Shown: positions 8,743 through 16,521 of the stretch, piece after piece
Numbering within the stretch: the first letter of the stretch is position 1
Layout: each line of letters begins with the position of its first letter
Origin: Roseibium sp. MMSF_3412
GTDB lineage: Bacteria; Pseudomonadota; Alphaproteobacteria; Rhizobiales; Stappiaceae
DNA: 64,000 nt
Reading direction: 5' to 3'
Assembly (NCBI RefSeq): GCF_030733265.1
Contig: NZ_JASHJI010000007.1
Coordinates: 220,506-284,505 of the forward strand
Made by a program: the position numbers and the translations under genes
Notes under the pieces: generated by a model
What the model was told of the DNA's origin: nothing
Seen by the model: the letters and a program-made list of their open reading frames with translations, nothing else
Databases searched by the model: none

Positions 8743-9327
8743 TCAGTTCGTGGCTTCCGAAAGCAGTGTTTCTGTATGGAATGTCACGGTGACCTCGTCA
8801 CCTACATAGGGCACAAATTTGTCCATGCCGAAATCGGAACGCTTCAAGACGGTGGTAACCGCGAAGCCGGCGGCTGGCTTCTTGGCCATCGGATGGTCAC
8901 CCAACGCCAGAACGTCGACTGTCAGCGTGACTGGTTTTGTGATGCCGCGCAGCGTCAGGTCGCCGGTGACGTCAAGCTGGTTTTCACCGGTCTGCTCAAC
9001 CTTGGTGCTTTTGAATGTTGCCTGCGGGAACTTGGCTGCATCGAAAAAGTCGGGGCTCTTCAGGTGCGTGTCACGGTCCGCCCAGAATGTATCGAGGCTG
9101 TCGATGTTGATCGTGAATTCGACGGAAGAGTTGGCAGGGGTGTCCTTGTCGATCAGGAGCGTGCCGTCCCAGTCACCGAAGCGGCCATCGGTTGTCGAGT
9201 AACCGAGGTGATTATAGGTGAAGGAGAGGTTGGCGTGGGACTTGTCGAAATCATAGGCGACCGGTTCGGCGACTGCCGGTGCGGCCAGAAGCGATAGAGC
9301 CAGTGCGGATGCTGCAAGACGGATCAT
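8743..9327 (-). CDS. YceI-family periplasmic protein (first copy)
   Basis: A 194-residue exported YceI protein and first gene of the operon. The signal peptide is MIRLAASALALSLLAAPAVA. Barrel motifs include YDFDKSHANLSFTYNHLGYS, FGDWDGTLLIDKDTP, SPDFFDAAKFPQATFKST and GDLTLRGITKPVTLTVD. It keeps the FDKSHA and NHLG strand features common in base-inducible YceI proteins, which the second copy has lost. The gap of 53 bp to the cytochrome gene suggests co-transcription. The ligand is unknown. Confidence 0.93.
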   Translation of the reverse strand: MIRLAASALALSLLAAPAVAEPVAYDFDKSHANLSFTYNHLGYSTTDGRFGDWDGTLLIDKDTPANSSVEFTINIDSLDTFWADRDTHLKSPDFFDAAKFPQATFKSTKVEQTGENQLDVTGDLTLRGITKPVTLTVDVLALGDHPMAKKPAAGFAVTTVLKRSDFGMDKFVPYVGDEVTVTFHTETLLSEATN

Positions 9328-9717
9328 GGTTGAACCTCATATCGTTGGTCGGAGAGCGTTCGCTCATGAACGCTGCACCGGGAAAATAAGAAAGAAATTT
9401 TGCAGTGCAATTTGACTGACCGTTCGGTGTGGCTGAACAATATGTCGCACCGTGGCCGGACTTCTTCGAAAGGGGGAGTGGTCGTCGATTCTTGGCGTTT
9501 CGCGCACGAATCGAAGCGGGATGTGTTCTGACGAAGATGCATTTTCAGGTTGTGAACCAAAAAACATCACCTTTAAGCCCATGAAAAGACGAAACAAGTT
9601 GGTCTGTCATCAACCCATCAAGAAATTCAGGCAGCTAGCATTGATAATCTTGTCCAAAGAGGTGAGAAGGCAATTCGGGGGGCGACCGCTTCGGTACGGC
9701 TACAAGGAGTATGTTAC
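9328..9717. other. Intergenic region (390 bp) between divergent genes
   Basis: The region holds the divergent upstream sequences of the yceI operon (minus) and the glycerophosphodiesterase gene (plus). AAGGAG at 9704-9709 is the ribosome-binding site for the latter. TGACCG..CGGT near 9417-9427 is a partial palindrome and too weak to call an operator. No gene is supported; the small open frames have no domain and no ribosome-binding site. Confidence 0.5.
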
Positions 9718-10440
9718 GTGAAACAGGCAGTCATCGTGTGCCATCGGGGTGCGTGCAGACACGCTCCGGAAAATACATTCGCCTCGCTCGAAAAGGCCAT
9801 TGAGCTCGGTGCGGACGTCGTTGAACTCGATGTCAGGCCATCGCGGGACGGTGTGCTTTACGTCCTGCATGACGAGACGCTCGAACGGACAACCAACGGA
9901 TCGGGCCGTCTGTCGGATTATTCCTCCGCCGAATTGGACCTTCTTGACGCCGGTTCTTGGTTTTCGCCCGAATTTTCCGGAGAGCGCATACCGCGTCTGG
10001 ACGCGTTTCTGGATGCCTGCCGAGGCCGTATCGCAACCTATGTGGAAATCAAGGAAGGCGACCCTGGCGAAGTCCGGGACATGCTGGCCGCCCGCGACAT
10101 GCTTGACGACGCGTGGACCTTTTCCTTCGATCAGGCGATCCGCGCGGAGGCGCGCGCCAAGGTTCCGGATCTGAAGCGCATGCTTCTCTTCGCGCATGTA
10201 GGCTCGGTGGAGCGCGCAGTTGCCCAGGACGCTCACATCCTTGAATTCGACGTCGACACGTTGGAAGAACAACGTGTTCAGGAAGCCAGGGCCGCAAACC
10301 TCGTCACCCAGATGTTTTACGCCGGCGACGATCGGCAGGTATTCGAAAATGCCGTCCGCTTTGGCGTCGAACAGATGAACATCGATCACGTCGAAGTCTT
10401 CAGAGACGTCGAGAGCGCGGTGCTGTCACCTGTCGGGTGA
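9718..10440 (+). CDS. ugpQ: Glycerophosphodiester phosphodiesterase
   Basis: Hydrolyses glycerophosphodiesters to sn-glycerol 3-phosphate and an alcohol. The 240 residues form a single GDPD TIM barrel. The catalytic site is complete: CHRGACRHAPENTFAS near the N-terminus, then VELDVRPSRDGVLYVLHD around residues 40-58. AYVEIKE-like strands follow (TYVEIKEGD). There is no signal peptide, so it is cytoplasmic, as in the UgpQ group; no ugp transporter is nearby, so the symbol is tentative. The start is GTG at 9718, supported by AAGGAG 8 bases upstream. A hairpin terminator overlaps its stop codon. Confidence 0.9.
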   Translation: MKQAVIVCHRGACRHAPENTFASLEKAIELGADVVELDVRPSRDGVLYVLHDETLERTTNGSGRLSDYSSAELDLLDAGSWFSPEFSGERIPRLDAFLDACRGRIATYVEIKEGDPGEVRDMLAARDMLDDAWTFSFDQAIRAEARAKVPDLKRMLLFAHVGSVERAVAQDAHILEFDVDTLEEQRVQEARAANLVTQMFYAGDDRQVFENAVRFGVEQMNIDHVEVFRDVESAVLSPVG

Positions 10441-10453
10441 TCAGCACCGTTTT
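10418..10453 (+). terminator. Terminator overlapping the glycerophosphodiesterase stop codon
   Basis: CGGTGCTG (10418-10425) pairs with CAGCACCG (10442-10449), and TCACC pairs with GGTGA inside it, with one bulge. TTTTATT follows. The left arm is still coding sequence. Confidence 0.85.
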
Positions 10454-10590
10454 ATTCAAAATTACGCACCTACATTAATTCCCTGGAAACCCTGTTTGTT
10501 GGTCGCGTCAATTATTTCTAAATATTTATTTTCAGTTAAGCGGAAATCGATAAGAAAAAAGCTGAATTTTACCTGCGAGGTAGTTTAGCT

Positions 10591-11535
10591 ATGGTTGTCT
10601 ATGACCTTAAAAACAACTTAAAGGCTTCGTGCGAGGCAAGACATTCCAAATATAAAAGCTGGCTGAAACACAAAGTGGCGGTGTTTTTTGCTGCCTTGTT
10701 TTTAATACCAGTTCTTCTGACGGCAACCGCGACAGGTGCGGTGGCTTCCGAATGGGTGGTGAAACGCGTGTCGGGAATCGTCTATTTTGTTGCGCCAGGT
10801 GTCGAGGCCTTCCGAGTGAAACGAGGAATGGCCTTTGAAGAAGGTTACACCATGGGCACGCGAGCAGGTGGTCGCGCGCTGATCGCGCGCGGTGAAGAAA
10901 CCATCAGCGTCGGCCCGAACACCACCTTCGCTATGTCCAAGTATCTCAGCAACAATTCTAAAACCACGCTGCTGCAGCGCAAAGGCACGGTTACGGTCGA
11001 TGTTGCGAAGCGGTCACGTCCGCATTTCTTCGTTGAGACACCGTTTCTTGCAGCCGTGGTCAAGGGTACGCGATTCGATGTGACCGTTGACAATACGCGC
11101 GCCCGGGTTTCGGTCGACAGGGGCGTGGTCGGAGTCGAGGACTTTTCGTCTGGTGATCGCGCCGATTTGACGGCTGGCCAGAATGCCTCGAGCGCAAATG
11201 GAAACAACGGCGGCCTGAGTGTCGGTGGACGCACCAAACCGGAAGTGCGCAAGGGGCCGAAGAGAAATCCGAAGGTTGCGACACTTGGCCGTCCGGAACC
11301 AGTCAATATTCAGAGCGAGAAACCTCAAAAATCAAAAGGTCTGTTTGGTGGACTGTTCGGCTCCAACAGCAACGGTAACTCGAACGGCAACAGCAACGGC
11401 AGTTCGAATGGCAATGGCAACGGCAATTCGAACGGCAACGGTAACGGCAATTCGAATGGCAACGGCAACGGCAACAGCAACGGCAACTCGAATGGAAACG
11501 GCAACGGCAATTCGAATGGCAACAGCGGAAAGTAA
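10591..11535 (+). CDS. FecR-domain exported protein with Asn-Gly-Ser repeat tail
   Basis: A 314-residue protein with a long N-terminal region and one hydrophobic helix (about residues 30-52, VAVFFAALFLIPVLLTATATGAVAS), a signal peptide or anchor. A FecR domain follows (about 55-200), with GIVYFVAPG, RVKRGMAFEEGYTMGTRAGGRALI and the typical FFVETPFLAAVVKGTRFDV segment. A basic, proline-containing linker comes next. The last 55 residues or so are almost only Asn, Gly and Ser, in NGNS and NGNGNGNS units. FecR domains of this type are often encoded next to CHASE2 signalling proteins, as here, and are thought to be periplasmic. The repeat tail probably acts as a flexible spacer, but that is an inference. 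GAGG precedes the ATG. Confidence 0.85.
   Translation: MVVYDLKNNLKASCEARHSKYKSWLKHKVAVFFAALFLIPVLLTATATGAVASEWVVKRVSGIVYFVAPGVEAFRVKRGMAFEEGYTMGTRAGGRALIARGEETISVGPNTTFAMSKYLSNNSKTTLLQRKGTVTVDVAKRSRPHFFVETPFLAAVVKGTRFDVTVDNTRARVSVDRGVVGVEDFSSGDRADLTAGQNASSANGNNGGLSVGGRTKPEVRKGPKRNPKVATLGRPEPVNIQSEKPQKSKGLFGGLFGSNSNGNSNGNSNGSSNGNGNGNSNGNGNGNSNGNGNGNSNGNSNGNGNGNSNGNSGK
11371..11530 (+). repeat. Short tandem coding repeat (Asn-Gly / Asn-Ser codons)
   Basis: About 160 bp of near-identical 6-base units (AACGGC, AACAGC, AATGGC) broken by TCGAAY. It encodes the tail of the FecR-like protein. The larger unit is 24 bp (NGNGNGNS), repeated three times in succession and once more. Such arrays can change length by slippage. 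Confidence 0.9.
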
Positions 11536-11593
11536 CGTGAAGGCGAAGAAGTCGCGCCCGATGCAGCAAGATCTACGAACCGGGTGAGGTGGG

Positions 11594-14365
11594 GTGCAGG
11601 TCTGGTACGAGAAACTTGGTGGGCGTCTCCTGAACGCAATCCTGGTCGCGGTCTTTCTGACCGCGGCTATTCTCGTTTTGCGGGCTTTCGGTCTGACAGA
11701 GACCATCGACAGATTTGCCTGGGAAGCCCGGTTCGGTCTGGACACCAAGCCGGTGTCGGATCAGATCGTCTTCATCGATATTGATGCCGGTAGCCTGGAG
11801 CAGATCGGTGTCTGGCCGTTTCCGCGTCGCGTCTACGCCGATCTGGTTGACCGCCTCGCTGGGGCAGGAGCACAGGACATTGTCTTCGATGTTGACTTCA
11901 GCGCCGCATCAAACGCCGAAGATGACGCACTGTTTGCACGCGCGATCGAGCGGGCGGGCAATGTAAGCCTTGCCGCGTTCCGGCAGGCGGCCTCCGCACA
12001 TTCGAGCGAGACCGAGGTGATCAATCTTCCCGCGGGCCCGTTTCTGGATCATGCATGGCCGGTTGTTGTCATGGTGCCGATGGAAGCCGACAGCCGGATC
12101 TGGCGCAATCTCTACGGCTACGAGATAGACGGGATCACGGAGATCTCCGCCGCCGCCTTTCTGGGAGAACACAGCGGCGACACGCAAGGGGCGTTCTATC
12201 TCGACTATGGTATCGACATCGACAGCATGCCGCGCATTCCGCTGACCGATGTTTTGACTGGTGCGGCGCCTCTGGACCAGTTCTCCGGCAAGAAAGTGAT
12301 CATTGGGGCGAGCGCGCTCGAACTTCGCGACCTTTTTGCCGTGCCGGTCTACGGAATTCTGCCCGGCGCAATGGTTCAGGCACTCGGCGCGGAAACGCTC
12401 CTCCAGAAGCGCGCGCTCACCCCGGTCAGCGAAGGATATGCCCTTCTGTTCGCGGTGCTCGTATTCGCGCTTCTGCTGGTCACCAAGATCGAAGGATGGG
12501 CGATCAAGCTTGGCATCTTCGTCCTCTCCGCTTCAGCAATCGAGATCGTGGCCTTCGCCGTTCAGCAGTCGCACCCGGTTCTTGTTCCGACCGGTAGTGC
12601 GCATGTTCTGCTGGCCCTGGCTGCAATCATTGTAGTTTTGCGTGAGCTTGGTCTGCACAAGCTGCTTGCGCATGTTGCCGATATCAAGCAACGCAACAGC
12701 GACCGGATGCTGGGGCAGGTATTCGATGACAGTTTCGATGCCATCATCGTCATCGACAGTGACTGCCTGATCACCGCCGCCAACCGAACCGCACGGTTGC
12801 TTTTCTCAAGTGAGACGCTGGCCGGCAGCAGTGCGCGTTCGGTTCTGCCAAATGCCCTGGTGGAAGAAGCCATCGCAACCCTCCAGGCGGCTGAAGGGCG
12901 CGCGTCCGTTCCACAGATCCTGGTTCTCGCACAGGACGGCACAAGGCGCCGTTTCATCGAATATGTCGTCACCAAGGCCGAGAAGACACTCGCCGAAGCC
13001 AGACACCCGAACAAGGTGGAAACGCGGTCGCTCGCCTGTCTCACTTGCAGGGATGTGACCGACGAGCGGGAATCTGCGGCCCGGCTGGAATATCTGGCAC
13101 GGTTCGACCCGATCACCGATCTCCTCAACCGCAATGGTTTTGAGCGGGAACTGAAAAAACAGACCGAGAATGCCTGCTCGAAAAGCGAGGCAGTCTGCGT
13201 CGTTCAGTTCGCCGTCACCAACCTCGACCAGATTGTCGCAACGCTCGGGTTCACTTATGGCGACCGGGTGCGGCAGTCGATCGCCTCGCGTTTGAAGAGC
13301 CATCTTGCCAAGGACGTAACCTGGGCGGCGATCACCGCCGATGTCTTTGCCGGTCTCGCAGTCTCCAGAACCGGAAGCGAAACGGAACTCGGGATTGTCG
13401 AGGAAGTCCGGAAAATCATCGGCGAAGACTACGCCATCGACGGCGCGCGTATCTCGGTCCAACTGAAATTCGGTTATGTCGTTTCCGAAGGCGAGGGTGA
13501 TCCTGACCTTATCCTGAAACGCGCGGGCAATGCTCTGTCGACGGCACGGCGTGACAGTCAGAATCCGATTGTCTGTTTCAAGTCGGAAATGGACACCGCC
13601 CTTCAGCGGCGCAGGAAACTTGAGACCGAACTTTTCAAGGCGATCATTCGCGACGAATTGCGTTTGGAATACCAGCCTCTGGTGCGTTTGAACGACGGCA
13701 CGCTCTTCGGCGTCGAAGCTCTTTTGAGATGGGACAGCCGCGAGTTCGGCCCGGTTTCACCGGTAGAGTTCATTCCGATTGCCGAGGAGAACGGATACAT
13801 TCAGGAACTGGGCGCCTGGGTGCTGAACCGGGGCATGAAGGAAGCGCTGCACTGGAAACAGCCCTTGCGGCTGTCGGTCAATGTGTCGCCCGTGCAATTC
13901 TTCCGCGGTGATCTTGTTGAAACAGTTTCCGAGGCGTTGGAACGTTCAGGCTTTCCAGCCGAAAGGCTTGATCTCGAAGTCACGGAATCGCTTTTCGTCG
14001 ATGATAGCCCGGAGCTGATGCAGTGCATGCAAGACCTGAAGCAACGCGGCTGCAGTTTCTCGATGGACGATTTCGGAACCGGCTATTCTTCGCTCGGGTA
14101 CATCACCAAGTTTCCGTTCTCCAAGATCAAGCTCGACAGATCCTTCGTCAAGGAAACGATCGACCGTCAGGAAGACACAGCCGTGATCGAGGCGGTTCTC
14201 CTGCTTGCCGAAGGGTATGGCATGTCGGTGGTTGTTGAGGGAATCGAGACTTTCGAGCAATCCTGCCGGCTGCAGGAACTCGGCTGCCTGCTGGGCCAGG
14301 GATATTATTTTGGCCGCCCGATGACCGCGATTGACGTAGCCGAACGTCTTGTGGTCGCCGCCTGA
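11594..14365 (+). CDS. CHASE2-PAS-GGDEF-EAL protein with degenerate GGDEF: probable c-di-GMP phosphodiesterase
   Basis: A 923-residue membrane signalling protein. An N-terminal helix (about 10-30) leads to a periplasmic CHASE2 sensor (about 40-280), three further helices (about 285-350) and a PAS domain (about 370-490, FDDSFDAIIVIDSDCLITAANRTARLLF). A GGDEF domain (about 500-650) then precedes an EAL domain (about 670-920). The GGDEF signature is replaced by TADVF (residues 581-585), so cyclase activity is not expected. The EAL domain looks complete: VEALLRW (E at 708), NVSPVQF, DLEVTES, MDDFGTGYSS (DD at 825), KLDRSF, VEGIET and GQGYYFGRP. The GTG start follows GGTGAGGTG. It lies 58 bp after the FecR-like gene, so the two are probably one operon and signalling unit. 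Confidence 0.9.
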   Translation: MQVWYEKLGGRLLNAILVAVFLTAAILVLRAFGLTETIDRFAWEARFGLDTKPVSDQIVFIDIDAGSLEQIGVWPFPRRVYADLVDRLAGAGAQDIVFDVDFSAASNAEDDALFARAIERAGNVSLAAFRQAASAHSSETEVINLPAGPFLDHAWPVVVMVPMEADSRIWRNLYGYEIDGITEISAAAFLGEHSGDTQGAFYLDYGIDIDSMPRIPLTDVLTGAAPLDQFSGKKVIIGASALELRDLFAVPVYGILPGAMVQALGAETLLQKRALTPVSEGYALLFAVLVFALLLVTKIEGWAIKLGIFVLSASAIEIVAFAVQQSHPVLVPTGSAHVLLALAAIIVVLRELGLHKLLAHVADIKQRNSDRMLGQVFDDSFDAIIVIDSDCLITAANRTARLLFSSETLAGSSARSVLPNALVEEAIATLQAAEGRASVPQILVLAQDGTRRRFIEYVVTKAEKTLAEARHPNKVETRSLACLTCRDVTDERESAARLEYLARFDPITDLLNRNGFERELKKQTENACSKSEAVCVVQFAVTNLDQIVATLGFTYGDRVRQSIASRLKSHLAKDVTWAAITADVFAGLAVSRTGSETELGIVEEVRKIIGEDYAIDGARISVQLKFGYVVSEGEGDPDLILKRAGNALSTARRDSQNPIVCFKSEMDTALQRRRKLETELFKAIIRDELRLEYQPLVRLNDGTLFGVEALLRWDSREFGPVSPVEFIPIAEENGYIQELGAWVLNRGMKEALHWKQPLRLSVNVSPVQFFRGDLVETVSEALERSGFPAERLDLEVTESLFVDDSPELMQCMQDLKQRGCSFSMDDFGTGYSSLGYITKFPFSKIKLDRSFVKETIDRQEDTAVIEAVLLLAEGYGMSVVVEGIETFEQSCRLQELGCLLGQGYYFGRPMTAIDVAERLVVAA

Positions 14366-14458
14366 TCCGGCCCTCTCCACGTCCGTGAAGCCATTTTTTT
14401 GAAAACACCTCTTTCTCATGACGGGTGAGTTTTGAGTCACTTTCGTAATTTTTCTTGT

Positions 14459-14488
14459 TTATGCACATTAATGCATGCTAATGCACGT
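14459..14488 (+). promoter_or_regulatory. Three 10-bp direct repeats: probable DeoR operator
   Basis: Three consecutive decamers, TTATGCACAT, TAATGCATGC and TAATGCACGT, share TWATGCA. A partial fourth copy (TTATG) contains the start codon. A period of 10 bases places the motif on one face of the helix, as expected for binding by a DeoR-type oligomer. The position immediately before the DeoR gene suggests autoregulation. Confidence 0.6.
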
Positions 14489-14490
14489 TT

Positions 14491-15294
14491 ATGTCCAATA
14501 TCTCTCATCTCCCCAACCAACGCCGGGCTGCCATCCTTGAAACTCTGGCCCGAGGTGAGGCAGTATCGGCGGCGAAGCTCGCAGCCGACTACGCGGTCTC
14601 CGAGGATGCAATCCGCAGAGACCTGCGCAAACTGGCCGCCGAGGGCCTCTGTGAGAAAGTCTATGGTGGTGCGCTGCCGGTTGCGCCGTCGGCGCAGCCT
14701 GTTTCGGTCCGCACCACGGAGGACGTCGAGCGCAAGGAAGCTCTGGTAAAGGCTGCTCTCACACTGATCAAACCGAGAGACTGTCTGTTTCTGGATGTAG
14801 GCAGCACGAACATCTTCCTTGCCGAACACTTGCCCCGGAACTTTGAACTGACGGTCGTGACCAACTCCGTTCCCGTGATTGCAAAGCTGATGGGACGGAA
14901 GGGCCTTGCGCTCTTTTCGCTCGGCGGTGCGGTCAACGCTGATGTTGGCGGCACGACCGGATCGCAAGCCATCAAGGCCCTGGAGCAATTCCAGTTCGAC
15001 CTGACCTTTCTGGGCACGTGCGGCCTCTGCCGTCAGACCGGCGTGAGCGCCTATGATGCCGGGGATGCCGAGGTGAAACGCGCAGCAGTCCAGAACAGCC
15101 GGCGCGTCGCCATTCTGGCGACAGCGAAGAAGCTAGGCACGCGCTTGCCGCACAAGGTTCTCTCCTTTGAGAGGATCGACTGTCTGGTTCTGGAGGCCGA
15201 TGCAGGTGAAGAGCACCGCACGGAATTCGAGACAGACGTTAACCAGGTGGTCGTGGCGGGGCCTGCCGCGGCAAGCCGGACGGTTGTTCGATGA
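14491..15294 (+). CDS. DeoR-family transcriptional regulator
   Basis: A 267-residue sugar-type repressor. The N-terminal DeoR helix-turn-helix is RRAAILETLARGEAVSAAKLAADYAVSEDAIRRDLRKLAAEG (residues about 10-52). The C-terminal phosphosugar-sensing domain has LDVGSTNIFLAEHLP, VVTNSVPVIAKL and TFLGTCGL, followed by KRAAVQNSRRVAILATAKKLG. The ATG has no Shine-Dalgarno; it lies inside a direct repeat and may be leaderless or poorly translated. The stop overlaps the start of the MFS gene by 4 bp (ATGA), so the two are translationally coupled. The effector is probably a sugar phosphate, not identifiable here. Confidence 0.92.
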   Translation: MSNISHLPNQRRAAILETLARGEAVSAAKLAADYAVSEDAIRRDLRKLAAEGLCEKVYGGALPVAPSAQPVSVRTTEDVERKEALVKAALTLIKPRDCLFLDVGSTNIFLAEHLPRNFELTVVTNSVPVIAKLMGRKGLALFSLGGAVNADVGGTTGSQAIKALEQFQFDLTFLGTCGLCRQTGVSAYDAGDAEVKRAAVQNSRRVAILATAKKLGTRLPHKVLSFERIDCLVLEADAGEEHRTEFETDVNQVVVAGPAAASRTVVR

Positions 15295-16445
15295 GTGTGC
15301 AGGCGACCGAGTTTTCGCCGGACCGGCCCGAAACCAGGCTCGCGACGCGCCTTGCGTTTTTTGCAGCCGGGTTCGTGCTGGGCTGCTGGTCGCCGCTTAT
15401 TCCCTACGTGAAGCAGAGACTGGGCCTGGATGATGCAGGTCTCGGCCTGCTGCTCCTCAGTCTCGGAGCCGGGTCGGTTGTTGCCATGCCGCTCGCCGGT
15501 ATTGCCTGCACGCATTTCGGAACGCGCCGGGTAACGGTCGTAGGTGGCCTGGGCCTGGCGCTTCTGTTTCCCGCAGTCGGGTTTGTTGGATCTGTGTGGG
15601 AAATGGGCGCTTGTGTCGTCCTGATCGGGGGCTTTCTCGGCATGCTTGAAGTCGGCATGAATTCACATGCCGTTGAAGTGGAGCGCGGATCATCGAAGCC
15701 ACTCATGTCCGGGTTTCATGCATTGTTCAGCATTGGAGGATTTGCCGGCGCCGGAGGTGCCACGGTGTTGCTGTCTTCCGGTGCAACGCCCGGTGTCACC
15801 GCAGGTGCCTGCGCCGCGCTGGCACTTGGCGCCATCCTCGTGTCCTGGCCTATGTTGCTGAAGGCGGAACCGGCATCAGAGGCAGGTGCCATCGTGTTCC
15901 CGAGAGGGATCGTACTTGTCATCGCATTGCTGACCGCCGCGACATTTCTTGTCGAAGGCGCAATCCTGGATTGGGGCGCCTTGCTTGTCACCGAACAAGG
16001 GCTCGTCGGCATTGCCATGGGCGGGTTCGGTTACATGCTGTTCTCGGTTGCTATGACGGTTGGCCGGATATTCGGCGACAGGTTTGTTGCCGCGGTCGGG
16101 AGCCGCCGGTGCCTTCTTTGGGGCGGAGCCGTCACGATTTCCGGAATACTGCTCGTCACGCTGACGCCTCACATCGCGGTCTCTGCAATCGGCTTCGTCG
16201 CGATCGGACTTGGTGCGTCCAACATCGTGCCCGTCCTGTTCAGTCTCGCCGGAACCCAGACCGACATGCCGAGCGGGCAGGCGGTCGCGGCTGTCGCAAC
16301 GACCGGCTATGGCGGCATCCTGCTCGGACCGGCGGCCATAGGTTTCGTGGCGAATGCCACCAGCCTTCAGACCGCTTTCCTCGCGCTTGCGCTCCTCATG
16401 TGCCTCGTTCCGTTCCTGGCAGTCCGCGTGACGCGGACAACCTGA
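15291..16445 (+). CDS. MFS transporter (YbjJ-like)
   Basis: A 384-residue, 12-helix major facilitator protein, related in style to the YbjJ/fucose-permease-like group. Helix 1 is LAFFAAGFVLGCWSPLIPYVK. The loop 2-3 motif region is GIACTHFGTRRVTVVGG. The charged, conserved GMLEVGMNSHAVEVE lies in helix 4-5 and DWGALLVTEQ in helix 7. The substrate is not known. Its 4-bp overlap with the DeoR gene suggests that the DeoR protein controls its expression in response to the transported compound or its phosphate. An AT-rich hairpin follows the stop. Confidence 0.88.
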   Translation: MSVQATEFSPDRPETRLATRLAFFAAGFVLGCWSPLIPYVKQRLGLDDAGLGLLLLSLGAGSVVAMPLAGIACTHFGTRRVTVVGGLGLALLFPAVGFVGSVWEMGACVVLIGGFLGMLEVGMNSHAVEVERGSSKPLMSGFHALFSIGGFAGAGGATVLLSSGATPGVTAGACAALALGAILVSWPMLLKAEPASEAGAIVFPRGIVLVIALLTAATFLVEGAILDWGALLVTEQGLVGIAMGGFGYMLFSVAMTVGRIFGDRFVAAVGSRRCLLWGGAVTISGILLVTLTPHIAVSAIGFVAIGLGASNIVPVLFSLAGTQTDMPSGQAVAAVATTGYGGILLGPAAIGFVANATSLQTAFLALALLMCLVPFLAVRVTRTT

Positions 16446-16448
16446 CGT

Positions 16449-16471
16449 CTAAAAACCAAGAAGGTTTTTAG
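16449..16471. terminator. Hairpin between convergent MFS and aldehyde dehydrogenase genes
   Basis: A perfect 9-bp inverted repeat, CTAAAAACC (16449-16457) and GGTTTTTAG (16463-16471), with loop AAGAA. The stem is AT-rich and carries T-runs in both orientations, so it is a plausible bidirectional terminator. Confidence 0.65.
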
Positions 16472-16521
16472 CTTTGACTAACGCAGACGGGGCACGGAGA
16501 AAGGCAGCCCGACCGTCGCAC

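Noticed and set aside
9410..9431. Possible TetR-type operator (TGACCG..CGGT)
   Set aside because: Only half of the palindrome is good and no TetR gene is nearby.
11371..11530. Possible CRISPR array
   Set aside because: The repetitive pattern has 6- to 24-base units with no spacers and is in frame with a protein tail.
11332..11748. Minus-strand frames rich in Arg/Val/Ala opposite the Asn-Gly repeat
   Set aside because: Low-complexity shadows created by the repeat.
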